Assembly: GCF_031127875.1 (NCBI RefSeq)
Contig: NZ_JARXIA010000007.1
Coordinates: forward strand, 186,001 to 250,000
DNA length: 64,000 nucleotides
From: Pelagicoccus sp. SDUM812005
Lineage (GTDB): Bacteria; Verrucomicrobiota; Verrucomicrobiia; Opitutales; Opitutaceae
Direction of reading: 5' to 3'
The translations under genes and the position numbers were made by a program. Each line of letters begins with the position of its first letter. The stretch's first letter is position 1. This document shows positions 16,709-25,347 of the stretch, piece after piece. The notes under the pieces were generated by a model. The model was given only the letters and a program-made list of their open reading frames with translations, did not search any database and was not told the origin of the DNA.

Positions 16709-19700
16709 ATGCTCCTGATGCCCCGCTTTAAGAACTTTTCCTGTTTCCTGATAATACTGTCTTTGTTCTGCTGTTCCCTATGGGCGGCGGATAAGGCTCC
16801 TTATGATTTGAGAGTGGGCGACGGTATCGTTGATCCATTGGGATACCACGATACGAGACCGCGCTTTTCGTGGAAGCTGGCAGACGAGCGATTTGGCGCC
16901 GCGCAGCTTGCTTACCAAGTTCGGGTCGTAAGCTCTACTGAAGATGCCACGCTCTGGGATAGCGGCAAGGTAGAGTCGGGGCAGTCGGTTTACGTGCAGT
17001 ATGCGGGTGAGCCATTCACCTCGAGGGAGAAGGTGTATTGGAAAGTCAGGTACTGGGATCAGGAAGGCGATGTGTCCCCATGGAGTCAGTGGGCAAAAAT
17101 CGAGTACGGATTGCTTGCCAGCTACGATTGGTCCGCTAAATGGATATACCAGCCAAAGGTGAGGAGCCTGGAAGGGATCGAGATCACTAAACTAACGTAT
17201 GGAAGACATCGATACAGGATCGATGTAACGGATGCGATCCTGAACTCGGTGAAGGATGATCCCGATCGGATCTTTAGCATTCGGGTAGGGGAAGGAGAGC
17301 TCTTCGAGCGAGAGGAGCGTACCGGAAGTCCGATGGCACTGACGATCGATTACCGAGAAAACGGCGAAGACAAGCAGTGTCTCAGGTGGGATGGACAACT
17401 GATTGAAATTCCACCCCCCGATGCTTGTAACGTGCCCTACTTTCGCAAGGAGTTCGAGCTGGATGAGCTTGAGGGAACGGCTCGACTCTACGTTACGGCG
17501 CGTGGAATTTTCGAGGTCGAAATCAATGGGAAGCGGGTGGGACGAGACGCCTTCGCTCCAGGTTGGACCGACTATTTTCAGCGTATAGAAACGCTCACCT
17601 ACGATGTAACCGACTACCTGGTCGAGGGAAGGAACGTGATTGGCGCGCGAGTGGCCAAGGGGTGGTACGCGGGCGAGGAGGGAGAGGGAATCGGCAAGTT
17701 AGGTCCGAGCGATGTGAACCGGGGGCTCGGTGGACAGGTTCAGGAATTTTTGTGTCAGCTTGAGATTGCGGGTGCGGGTGGGAGCGAAGTAGTGGTTGCG
17801 ACCGATGACTCTTGGACGTATTTCGATCAGGGGCCGGTCGTGAAATCGGAAATCTACTGGGGCGAGGACTATGATGCCCGGAACGAGATTCCAGGTTGGA
17901 GCTCGGTGGGATACGATGCGGCAGGTTGGAAACGAGTTGAAGCGGCTTCCTTGGATGGGGTTTCTCTCCTGCCGAAGACCTTCCAAACCGTTACTGTACG
18001 GAAGGTGCTGACGCCTACTGAGATCGTGTCGGCGGGCGAGGGGACTGTCGTTTTCGATATGGGACAAAACATGGTGGGCTGGCCTGCCATCGACTTGCCT
18101 GGGCTCAAAGATAAGAAAATTCGGATACGGGTGGCAGAGATGCTGGAGCAGGACGGTTCGCTCTACATAGAAAACTATCGGAACTCCCGTTCGCAGGCAA
18201 CCTACGTTCCTGCGGAAGACGGAAAAGTTCGGTGGCGACCCACCTTCTCGTTTTTTGGATACAGGTTCGTAGAGGTTTCTGGGTATGATACGAATGAAGT
18301 CCCGAGTCTAGGTTGGGTAGCTGGAGAGGTATTGCACACCAGCTTTGAACAGACTGGAAGCTTCACTTCGTCGCATGCCAAGCTGAACCAGCTGCAAAGC
18401 AATATTGAGTGGGGACAAAGAGGCAACTTTCTCGATATTCCGACTGATTGCCCGCAGCGCAACGAGCGTCTTGGTTGGGCGGGCGATGCCCAGACTTTTT
18501 CGGCGACATCGCTTTTCAATTTTGATGTGCATGCCTTTTGGAAAAGCTGGCTGAAGACCTTTCGTGAGCACCAGAGCGAGGATGGCCGCTTACCTGTCGT
18601 CGCTCCCAACGTGGGAACGTTTTGGGGAGGGCCTCGACTTTCGCCGGCCTGGGGCGACGCGATCGCCATTGTTCCTTGGGAAGTGTATCTGCAAACTGGC
18701 GACGTTACTGTGTTAGAGGAGAATTACGAGGCGATGAATAAGTACGCGGATCTCTACCGTAGACGCAGCCCGAACCACATAGCTCCGGATACTGGATTCG
18801 GCGATTGGCTGCAGCCGTTGACTGAGAGAGGGGTTATCGACCCTAAGGAGCCTCGTTATGGATCCACTCCTCGTCCACTTATAACGACAGCATTTTTTGG
18901 ATACACTACAACTATTTGCGCCAAGGTTTCTGAACTCTTGGGGAAGGAAGAAGAGGCGAAACGTCATTGGAGCGAGTTGGAGAAAATAAGAAGCGCGATT
19001 CGGCGAGAGTTTCTGGACGCGGACGGTCGCTTGACGACGCCGGTGGAAACGCAGACTGGCTACGCTCTACTGATTGCCTTCGATTTAGTTGAGGAAGATT
19101 TGAAACCGAAGTTGGGAGAGCATCTCGCAGCATTGGTGAGAGCTGAGAACAATCGATTGAATACAGGTTTTGTCGGTTGTTCCTACTTAACTCGGGTTCT
19201 GGACAGCACTGGAAATATCGACGAAGCGCTTGCGGTACTTTTTACCAGCGAGTACCCGTCATGGTTCTACTCTATCGATCAGGGAGCCACTACGATTTGG
19301 GAGCGGTGGAACAGCTACAACCACGAGACTGGGTTTGGCGACGCGAAAATGAATTCATTTAACCACTACGCCTACGGAGCGATCGGTCGTTGGATGTACG
19401 AGCGACTGGCTGGCTTGGCTCCGGACGAAAGCAACCCTGGCTACAAGCACTTTATCGTAGCTCCGATTTTCGAGTCGCCGTTGGAGTTCGCGGAAGCCCG
19501 CCTTGAGACTCGCTACGGCGAAGCTCGAACTCGTTGGGAAAAGGTTTCGGGGGGCATCCGCATGCGGGTCATCGTTCCGCCTAACAGTTCTGCGACGATC
19601 CGCATTCCTGAAAAACTGTCTAAGCAAGTTCGCTGGGCAAATGCCCCACATGGGGCAAAACTCAAATTTACCAAAAATGATGGAATCGCAGTGTCGGAAA

Positions 19701-19738
19701 TCGTGGCTGGAGCCTACGACATACTGCTCCTTCCCTAG
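16709..19738 (+). CDS. Alpha-L-rhamnosidase, GH78
   Basis: This is a 1009-residue exported enzyme hydrolysing terminal alpha-L-rhamnose. After a signal peptide (LFCCSLWA) comes an N-terminal fibronectin-like beta domain (PRFSWKL, YQVRV), a Bac_rhamnosid_N beta-sandwich with the carbohydrate-binding pattern LYVTARGIFEVEINGKRVG, the concanavalin-like domain, the (alpha/alpha)6 catalytic domain (about 560-900) and a C-terminal beta domain. The catalytic motif DCPQRNERLGWAGD holds the general acid Glu586, and TTIWERWNSY holds the general base Glu865. The length is normal for the family. It sits between sulfatases 3 and 4 in the operon, so rhamnose exposed by desulfation is the likely substrate. 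Confidence 0.93.
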   Translation: MLLMPRFKNFSCFLIILSLFCCSLWAADKAPYDLRVGDGIVDPLGYHDTRPRFSWKLADERFGAAQLAYQVRVVSSTEDATLWDSGKVESGQSVYVQYAGEPFTSREKVYWKVRYWDQEGDVSPWSQWAKIEYGLLASYDWSAKWIYQPKVRSLEGIEITKLTYGRHRYRIDVTDAILNSVKDDPDRIFSIRVGEGELFEREERTGSPMALTIDYRENGEDKQCLRWDGQLIEIPPPDACNVPYFRKEFELDELEGTARLYVTARGIFEVEINGKRVGRDAFAPGWTDYFQRIETLTYDVTDYLVEGRNVIGARVAKGWYAGEEGEGIGKLGPSDVNRGLGGQVQEFLCQLEIAGAGGSEVVVATDDSWTYFDQGPVVKSEIYWGEDYDARNEIPGWSSVGYDAAGWKRVEAASLDGVSLLPKTFQTVTVRKVLTPTEIVSAGEGTVVFDMGQNMVGWPAIDLPGLKDKKIRIRVAEMLEQDGSLYIENYRNSRSQATYVPAEDGKVRWRPTFSFFGYRFVEVSGYDTNEVPSLGWVAGEVLHTSFEQTGSFTSSHAKLNQLQSNIEWGQRGNFLDIPTDCPQRNERLGWAGDAQTFSATSLFNFDVHAFWKSWLKTFREHQSEDGRLPVVAPNVGTFWGGPRLSPAWGDAIAIVPWEVYLQTGDVTVLEENYEAMNKYADLYRRRSPNHIAPDTGFGDWLQPLTERGVIDPKEPRYGSTPRPLITTAFFGYTTTICAKVSELLGKEEEAKRHWSELEKIRSAIRREFLDADGRLTTPVETQTGYALLIAFDLVEEDLKPKLGEHLAALVRAENNRLNTGFVGCSYLTRVLDSTGNIDEALAVLFTSEYPSWFYSIDQGATTIWERWNSYNHETGFGDAKMNSFNHYAYGAIGRWMYERLAGLAPDESNPGYKHFIVAPIFESPLEFAEARLETRYGEARTRWEKVSGGIRMRVIVPPNSSATIRIPEKLSKQVRWANAPHGAKLKFTKNDGIAVSEIVAGAYDILLLP

Positions 19739-19750
19739 AAACAGATTGAA

Positions 19751-21283
19751 ATGAAACTTAGACTTACCCTGATATTCGCGGCGATCTGCTTTTGTAAGTT
19801 CGCTGCTACCGAAGAACGAAAGAACGTCATTTTCATTTTGGCGGACGATCTCGGCTGGGCCGATACAACTCTCTACGGCCATACTGAACTCTTTCAGACT
19901 CCTAATTTGCAGCGCTTGGCGAGCCGTGGCATGCTTTTTAACCGAGCGTATTCAAACAGCCCGCTCTGTTCACCCACGCGGGCGAGCGTGCTTACAGGGC
20001 AACTGCCGGACCGACACGGCTCGGTGGCGCCCACGCATCACCAGATGCCCGTTCGGCTTGAGTCGATAGCGGATTCCACAGGTAATGCCGCCTTCCAAGC
20101 GGTGCCTATCAAGTCTCTCACTCGGCTTGATACCGCTTGGCCCACGCTGGGCAAGCAGATGCAAGGCGCGGGGTACGCGACGGGCCATTTTGGCAAGTGG
20201 CACCTCGGTCGAGAGCCTTACAGCCCATTGGAGCACGGTTTCGACGTCGACATCCCGCATTGGCCAGGTCCGGGCCCAGGAGGTTGGTTTGTTGCTCCTT
20301 GGAAGTATCCGGAGTTCAAGGAGAACTTGCCCAAGGAGCACATCGAGGACCGCATGGCGGAAGAGGCGATTGCCTGGATGAAGCAGCAGGCGGAGGGCAA
20401 GCCGTTCTACTTGAATTACTGGCAGTTCTCGGTTCATGCTCCTTTCGACGCGAAGCAAGGTCTCGTGGATTACTATCGTCCTAAGATCGATTTCAATAGC
20501 AAGCAGACCTCTCCCACTTACGCCGCGATGGTCCACTCGCTAGATGATGCCATTGGTACATTGCTCGACTACGTAGATGCGGCTGATATCGCGGATGATA
20601 CCGTCATCATCTTTGCGTCCGATAACGGAGGGAACGAATACAACGGTATTCCGGAAACAGATATGGAGGGCAAGGAATACGTCAGCGCTCCGACCGATGG
20701 AGGACCGTTGCGGGGAGGTAAGGCCAGTATTTACGAAGGAGGCATCCGCACGCCTTGCATTGTGGTTTGGCCGGGGATGGTAGAACCAGGTTCGGTCAGC
20801 GATGAGCCAATACAAACCTCTGACTTTTATCCGACGCTGCACGCTCAGCTTGGTATCGAGCTGCCGCAGGGACACGTGGTGGACGGGATCGACATAACCC
20901 CAGCATTGAAAGGTGGGGAATTGGAGCGCGAGGCGATCTTTACCTATTTCCCGGTCATGCCAAAGGTGCCTGAGTGGTTGCCTCCCTGCATGTCCGTGCA
21001 CGTGGGGGATTGGAAGCTGATTCGAATCTTTCACGAAGGCAAGAACGGTGGCCATGCCTATCGCTTGTTCAATCTGGCTGAAGACCTAGGCGAGACAACA
21101 GACCTTTCCGAGAAGCATCCCGAGATTGTTGCGCGTTTGGATAGGCTGATGGAAGATAGGCTCGTGGCGTCTGGCGGTCTGCAGCCCAAGCGAAATGAAA
21201 ACTTCGATCCCGCGAAGCACCGTCCGGACCTTTACGGGGTCCAGGTCGGAGGGCTGAAGGTCGCTAAGGGGAGAGACGAGTAG
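19751..21283 (+). CDS. S1-family (formylglycine) sulfatase, secreted
   Basis: The product has 510 residues with a short signal peptide (IFAAICFCKFAA). The core begins NVIFILADDLGWADTTLYG. The catalytic motif is CSPTR with Cys73, followed by GHFGKWHLGREP, the VHAPFDAKQG substrate loop and the late metal motif IFASDNGGNEY. An insertion around residues 88-125 separates the nucleophile segment from the Lys/His segment. It is the last gene of the operon, 12 nt after the rhamnosidase, and nearly identical in layout to the cytoplasmic sulfatase at 58441-60222, including the GKWHLG and DNGGN elements. The probable substrate is a sulfated oligosaccharide of the same polysaccharide. Confidence 0.92.
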   Translation: MKLRLTLIFAAICFCKFAATEERKNVIFILADDLGWADTTLYGHTELFQTPNLQRLASRGMLFNRAYSNSPLCSPTRASVLTGQLPDRHGSVAPTHHQMPVRLESIADSTGNAAFQAVPIKSLTRLDTAWPTLGKQMQGAGYATGHFGKWHLGREPYSPLEHGFDVDIPHWPGPGPGGWFVAPWKYPEFKENLPKEHIEDRMAEEAIAWMKQQAEGKPFYLNYWQFSVHAPFDAKQGLVDYYRPKIDFNSKQTSPTYAAMVHSLDDAIGTLLDYVDAADIADDTVIIFASDNGGNEYNGIPETDMEGKEYVSAPTDGGPLRGGKASIYEGGIRTPCIVVWPGMVEPGSVSDEPIQTSDFYPTLHAQLGIELPQGHVVDGIDITPALKGGELEREAIFTYFPVMPKVPEWLPPCMSVHVGDWKLIRIFHEGKNGGHAYRLFNLAEDLGETTDLSEKHPEIVARLDRLMEDRLVASGGLQPKRNENFDPAKHRPDLYGVQVGGLKVAKGRDE

Positions 21284-21412
21284 CCTTCCGATCTTATCGT
21301 CTGCTCTCAAACCGCGCCCTTGGGAACAGGGCAGCCTCCGTCTTCCGGTTTATATAGAGTGGCGGTCGAGCTCGGGATATCGGGTGTCGTTGATAGGTTT
21401 GACGTTCGCTCG

Positions 21413-21425
21413 ACTGACAGTCCGT
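21413..21425 (+). promoter_or_regulatory. CTGAC-W-GTCAG palindrome, copy 2 (before receptor 1)
   Basis: ACTGACAGTCCGT matches 10 of 13 consensus positions. Its centre (21419) lies 45 bp before a good -10 hexamer TATACT (21464-21469) and 248 bp before the receptor start. No convincing -35 box precedes the -10, as expected of an activator-dependent promoter. Confidence 0.65.
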
Positions 21426-21666
21426 AATCACTTCAGCGGACAAAACGGGGAAGATCGGTTTCTTATACTGATTGTTACCTGCCCCCCTATACACTGACGC
21501 TAGTAAACGTAGCGCTAGGAAGCTTGCGTTGAGGTTTGATATTCCTCATCCGTGGGTCCGATTCCGTTATGTGTTCTTTCGTTTGTTGAGAGACGAGGAT
21601 CGGGTAGCAGGCCCTTGTCGGGCACTCAATAACAGTGAAACTACCAAAGCCCCCTGAAAACGAAAA

Positions 21667-24600
21667 ATGTTATCAAGTAAACCATACCTCATGAAAGCCC
21701 TGCGACCGTGTCACGGATCTGCTCTTCTTGCCGTGGCCACTGTGGCTACGTTGTCTTTTGCGGATGATAATGATATCGAAGAAGACACCTTTGAACTTTC
21801 TCCCTTTATTGTCGATGGGAGTTCGGATAGTGGATACCATGCCACTGAAACGCTTGCGGGCTCGAGGTTGAGGACGAATGTCGGTGATATTGGCGGCGCC
21901 ATGGACATCTTCACCAAAGATTTCCTCGAAGATATCGGGGCTGACGACTTCTCTTCGGCTCTCGAATTTGCCACCAACACGGGTTCGTGGGATCCTGACC
22001 TCGTTTCCAACCCTGAGGCGGCGAACGCTCGGGATGATGTAAGTTACACAGTTCGGGGGTTCAAGGTGACCTCCTTGAGTCGAGACTTTTTTAAGTCGCT
22101 CTACGGAGCGGATGGATACAATACGCAACGACTTACCTTTTCCCGGGGGCCGAACTCCATCTTGTATGGAATTGCCCAGCCTGGTGGTATCGCGAATTCC
22201 ATGACGATGCGCGCAAATTTTCGGAATACCACTAAGTTCACAGCGAACTACGATACCAATGGCGGCCACCGCGCTACTACCAGTTTTAATCGGGTCCTGA
22301 TCGATGATAAGCTAGCGATCGTAGCGAATACTCTGTACAAGTACAAGAGCAGCTGGATTGATGGTGTGTTTTCCCGAGACAAGCGATTTCATGCGGCCTT
22401 GAAATACAGGCCATTTTCTGGATCTGAGGGAATAATGGAGGACCTCGAGATCAACTTGTCACACGAGAAAGGGCGGTCGAAGTCCCAGATCTTGGGGCGC
22501 AGCGAGCCAATTGGGGATGGTATAAGCGAGTGGATTGCAGCAGGCAAACCTGTTTTCGATAACATAAACACCCCTGAAGACGAAATTCCAGAGGGAGTGC
22601 AGAAGTACACTGACAGTTCCCGCGCTCTGTTCATGATCAAAGGGGTGCCTGGAGGACCGGAAGTTCCGACCTTGGATTGGTCGAATACTTATGTGGGATC
22701 CTCGCCGAGCGAGACCCGATCCCTGCTGGATACTTCCATAATACCGAAAGACGTTAACTATCTAGGTAGCGCTGCTGTTAAATACGAGGATTTCCAGACT
22801 ACGCAGATCTTCGTGAACAAGAAATTTGGTAAACTGTATTTGGACCTTGCTTACAATTCGCAGGAGCATGGTCGGAATGCTCAGGACGAATTGCGTGGGT
22901 TCAAACTTCAGGCGGATCCGAATATGTATTTGCCAAACAGTACTCCCGATAACCTCATTCCCAATCCGTATGCGGGTAAGTATTTTATTCAGGGAAGCTG
23001 GGTGCGGCACCAACCTATACATGATCGCGATGCGGAGACTGTCCGGTTTTCGGCCTCTTACGATTTAGATTTTCAGGGTCGAGATGATATCCTGCGCCAT
23101 CTAGGGAAATTCCGTTTCGCTGCAATGCAGGAAGAATCGAGAACGGAGAGCTTTCGGCAGTTTTCTCGACTTTATAACCTCACGCCGGACCTGACGAACG
23201 AGTTGCTGGTGCGGCAACCTGGATCTGGACTGTCTCCGAGCTACACGGGACCGAGACGCGGATTCGTTCCGGACAGAAGCATCAGTCGGGAGATTCGTAA
23301 TACAGGGATTATTTACAATCCGGAAGAGGACTATTACGTTCAAACGAACGTTGTGGGTGGAGGTGGCTATCAGCCGGCTGCAGGGAGAGGGTACATCGTA
23401 GATCCGGAAACGGGTGAGCGACTCAGCTTTCCGATAGCCGGTAATGGAACAAATGCGAAGAACTCCCCTATTTTCAGAAGCTACATTGACCCTGAGAAGG
23501 GACTGTACGCAACGGGTGGAGCTATCCCAACTCTCCCAGGTTACGAGCAGCCCATTTACGGAGATGTGCTGATTGCGGATGGATATACGGTGGAAGGGTA
23601 TCCGAATCTTCGGACTGATGAGAATGGCATAACCCTTGGTCTGGCCCCCGATATTGCTGGCGGAAAGGGATACGAGAAGCGGGTGTCTCAAACGTACACC
23701 ATGCAGCACTACTTGTTTGGAGGACGGATTGTAACGACCTTGGGTTGGCGAAGCGACGACGTAGACAACTGGGGAATCAGCGAGCAGATGAGAGACTACC
23801 GCTTCGATAACGATTACTATTTCTACGGAGATGCTCGCCAGTTCGATCCACGATCTACTACCGATAATTATGTCTTCAAGGCGGGAGATCCGACTACGAA
23901 AAGTATAGTGGTAAAGCCAAATCAGTTCGTTTCCTTTTTCTATTCGCAGGCTGATAATTTCAACCCGGTCGGGAGTGGAAATAATATCTACGGCGAGGAG
24001 CTGCCGAATCCGTCCGGTCTAGGCGAAGATGCGGGAGTTCGGCTCAATTTTGGGCCAAAGTTCAACCTATCGCTCTCTGCTTTTCGCACCACTTCCAAAG
24101 ACGAGCGGCAAGCGAAGATCAGGACTGGAACGCGATTCCCGATTTTCAACCAGGACTTTGTTTCCGAAACGCTGTGGAAAAATGTCAGCCGGCTGCAAAA
24201 CGACGTAGAGGGTTTCGTTACCGACGATACGACTGACTACCTGACTTCTCCTTACCGACATGATAGGGAAATTAACTGGGTGGGCCGCCAGTCCGTTCAA
24301 TCGGAAGGTGTAGAGCTGCGCATGACTGTGAACCCAACCAGACAATTGAGAATGATGTTTAACTTCTCGACCCAAGATAGTCAGATTAACGAGGTTGGGC
24401 CAGATCTTTACACTTACTGGATGGATTTCGTGCCGAGCGTCTTCGCTGAGCATCCGGAGTACTTGGCGGATAACCCAGAAGGCCAAACCTACATGAACCT
24501 AACGGGCGCCAAATTGAAGTTTCTTACCTACCATGGCCGCCGCGACGATAACGGAAAGCTGATTGATCGTGCCCTTACGATTCCTGAGCTGATTCGTGGT

Positions 24601-25032
24601 GCTCAAGATGACGTGCTTCGCTTAAGCGACCTTATCGGCTTTTCGGATTCCAGCCAGCCAAAGTCGTCGGCTAACTTCGTGGGCACCTACACCTTCGGTA
24701 ACGACTCTAACTTGAAGGGGTGGGCATTCGGCGTAAACGCTCGTTGGAGGGATGTACGTACCTTGGGTTATCCTGTTAAGCCGGGCCCTGGAGCTCGTCT
24801 TGATGCAGCCAACCCCTATACGGGCGGAGACACGCTTTCGACAGGTGGTTTCATCCGTTTCAAGAAGAAGTTCGGAAACGTGAACTATACGGGGCAGATT
24901 CAGATCACCAACTTGTTCAGTGATACGGAATTGGTGCCGTTTGGAACGGATAAGGCGGGAACTGGGGAAGTTATTCGATACAAGTACCAGGCTCCTAGGA
25001 CCATAGACTTCCGTAACACCCTATCGTTCTAG
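21667..25032 (+). CDS. TonB-dependent receptor 1
   Basis: This 1121-residue outer-membrane protein is the usual route for oligosaccharide entry into the periplasm. After a signal peptide (AVATVATLSFA) comes DTFELSPFIVDG, the N-terminal element shared by all four receptors here and probably the TonB-interacting segment. The plug follows (TETLAGSRLRTNVGDIGGA to about residue 200) with VRGF and RGPNSILYG motifs, then a 22-strand-type barrel with many aromatic/Gly turns and a terminal Phe (FRNTLSF). It is the most divergent of the four receptors. It is monocistronic, with its own operator and a strong terminator at 25054. There is no SusD partner, as is usual for Verrucomicrobia. Confidence 0.92.
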   Translation: MLSSKPYLMKALRPCHGSALLAVATVATLSFADDNDIEEDTFELSPFIVDGSSDSGYHATETLAGSRLRTNVGDIGGAMDIFTKDFLEDIGADDFSSALEFATNTGSWDPDLVSNPEAANARDDVSYTVRGFKVTSLSRDFFKSLYGADGYNTQRLTFSRGPNSILYGIAQPGGIANSMTMRANFRNTTKFTANYDTNGGHRATTSFNRVLIDDKLAIVANTLYKYKSSWIDGVFSRDKRFHAALKYRPFSGSEGIMEDLEINLSHEKGRSKSQILGRSEPIGDGISEWIAAGKPVFDNINTPEDEIPEGVQKYTDSSRALFMIKGVPGGPEVPTLDWSNTYVGSSPSETRSLLDTSIIPKDVNYLGSAAVKYEDFQTTQIFVNKKFGKLYLDLAYNSQEHGRNAQDELRGFKLQADPNMYLPNSTPDNLIPNPYAGKYFIQGSWVRHQPIHDRDAETVRFSASYDLDFQGRDDILRHLGKFRFAAMQEESRTESFRQFSRLYNLTPDLTNELLVRQPGSGLSPSYTGPRRGFVPDRSISREIRNTGIIYNPEEDYYVQTNVVGGGGYQPAAGRGYIVDPETGERLSFPIAGNGTNAKNSPIFRSYIDPEKGLYATGGAIPTLPGYEQPIYGDVLIADGYTVEGYPNLRTDENGITLGLAPDIAGGKGYEKRVSQTYTMQHYLFGGRIVTTLGWRSDDVDNWGISEQMRDYRFDNDYYFYGDARQFDPRSTTDNYVFKAGDPTTKSIVVKPNQFVSFFYSQADNFNPVGSGNNIYGEELPNPSGLGEDAGVRLNFGPKFNLSLSAFRTTSKDERQAKIRTGTRFPIFNQDFVSETLWKNVSRLQNDVEGFVTDDTTDYLTSPYRHDREINWVGRQSVQSEGVELRMTVNPTRQLRMMFNFSTQDSQINEVGPDLYTYWMDFVPSVFAEHPEYLADNPEGQTYMNLTGAKLKFLTYHGRRDDNGKLIDRALTIPELIRGAQDDVLRLSDLIGFSDSSQPKSSANFVGTYTFGNDSNLKGWAFGVNARWRDVRTLGYPVKPGPGARLDAANPYTGGDTLSTGGFIRFKKKFGNVNYTGQIQITNLFSDTELVPFGTDKAGTGEVIRYKYQAPRTIDFRNTLSF

Positions 25033-25053
25033 TTTTTCCGCTTCGCTTTATAC

Positions 25054-25088
25054 TTGGCGATGCCCGATCGGGGCATCGCCAATTTTTT
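25054..25088 (+). terminator. Strong intrinsic terminator after receptor 1
   Basis: The 12-bp perfect stem TTGGCGATGCCC (25054-25065) and GGGCATCGCCAA (25071-25082) has a 5-nt loop and is followed by six T. It lies 21 bp after the receptor stop and separates it from the convergent GH78 gene. The region up to 25347 holds no gene. Confidence 0.9.
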
Positions 25089-25347
25089 GGGTTTGGACTT
25101 TGGGGCGATCGAAAGCTGATCGGGGGATTGTTGAAAACTGTCGTCGTGTCGTGCTGAGCCTTCAACTCGACTGCCTTGTGAAGCGGATCTTGTTTCACTC
25201 AGTCCGGCTAGCTTATTGCGGCGAAAAGCCGCGTACTGGGACTACGCTAGCAGAATTCCCTTCCGGCAGGATCCTCTAGGAAAATGGGGGAAACGTCGAA
25301 AGTCGGGTACGCTAGGCGTTCTCTGGTGTCGTTCCCTTTGGACAGTT

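Noticed and set aside
18043-18049. Further GACTGTC cores (also at 23037-23043 and 52158-52164)
   Set aside because: They lie inside coding sequence and lack the outer CCT/AGG bases; a 7-bp core is expected several times by chance in 64 kb.
21325-21352. Hairpin-like sequence after the fourth sulfatase as a terminator
   Set aside because: The stem is short and imperfect and no T run follows.
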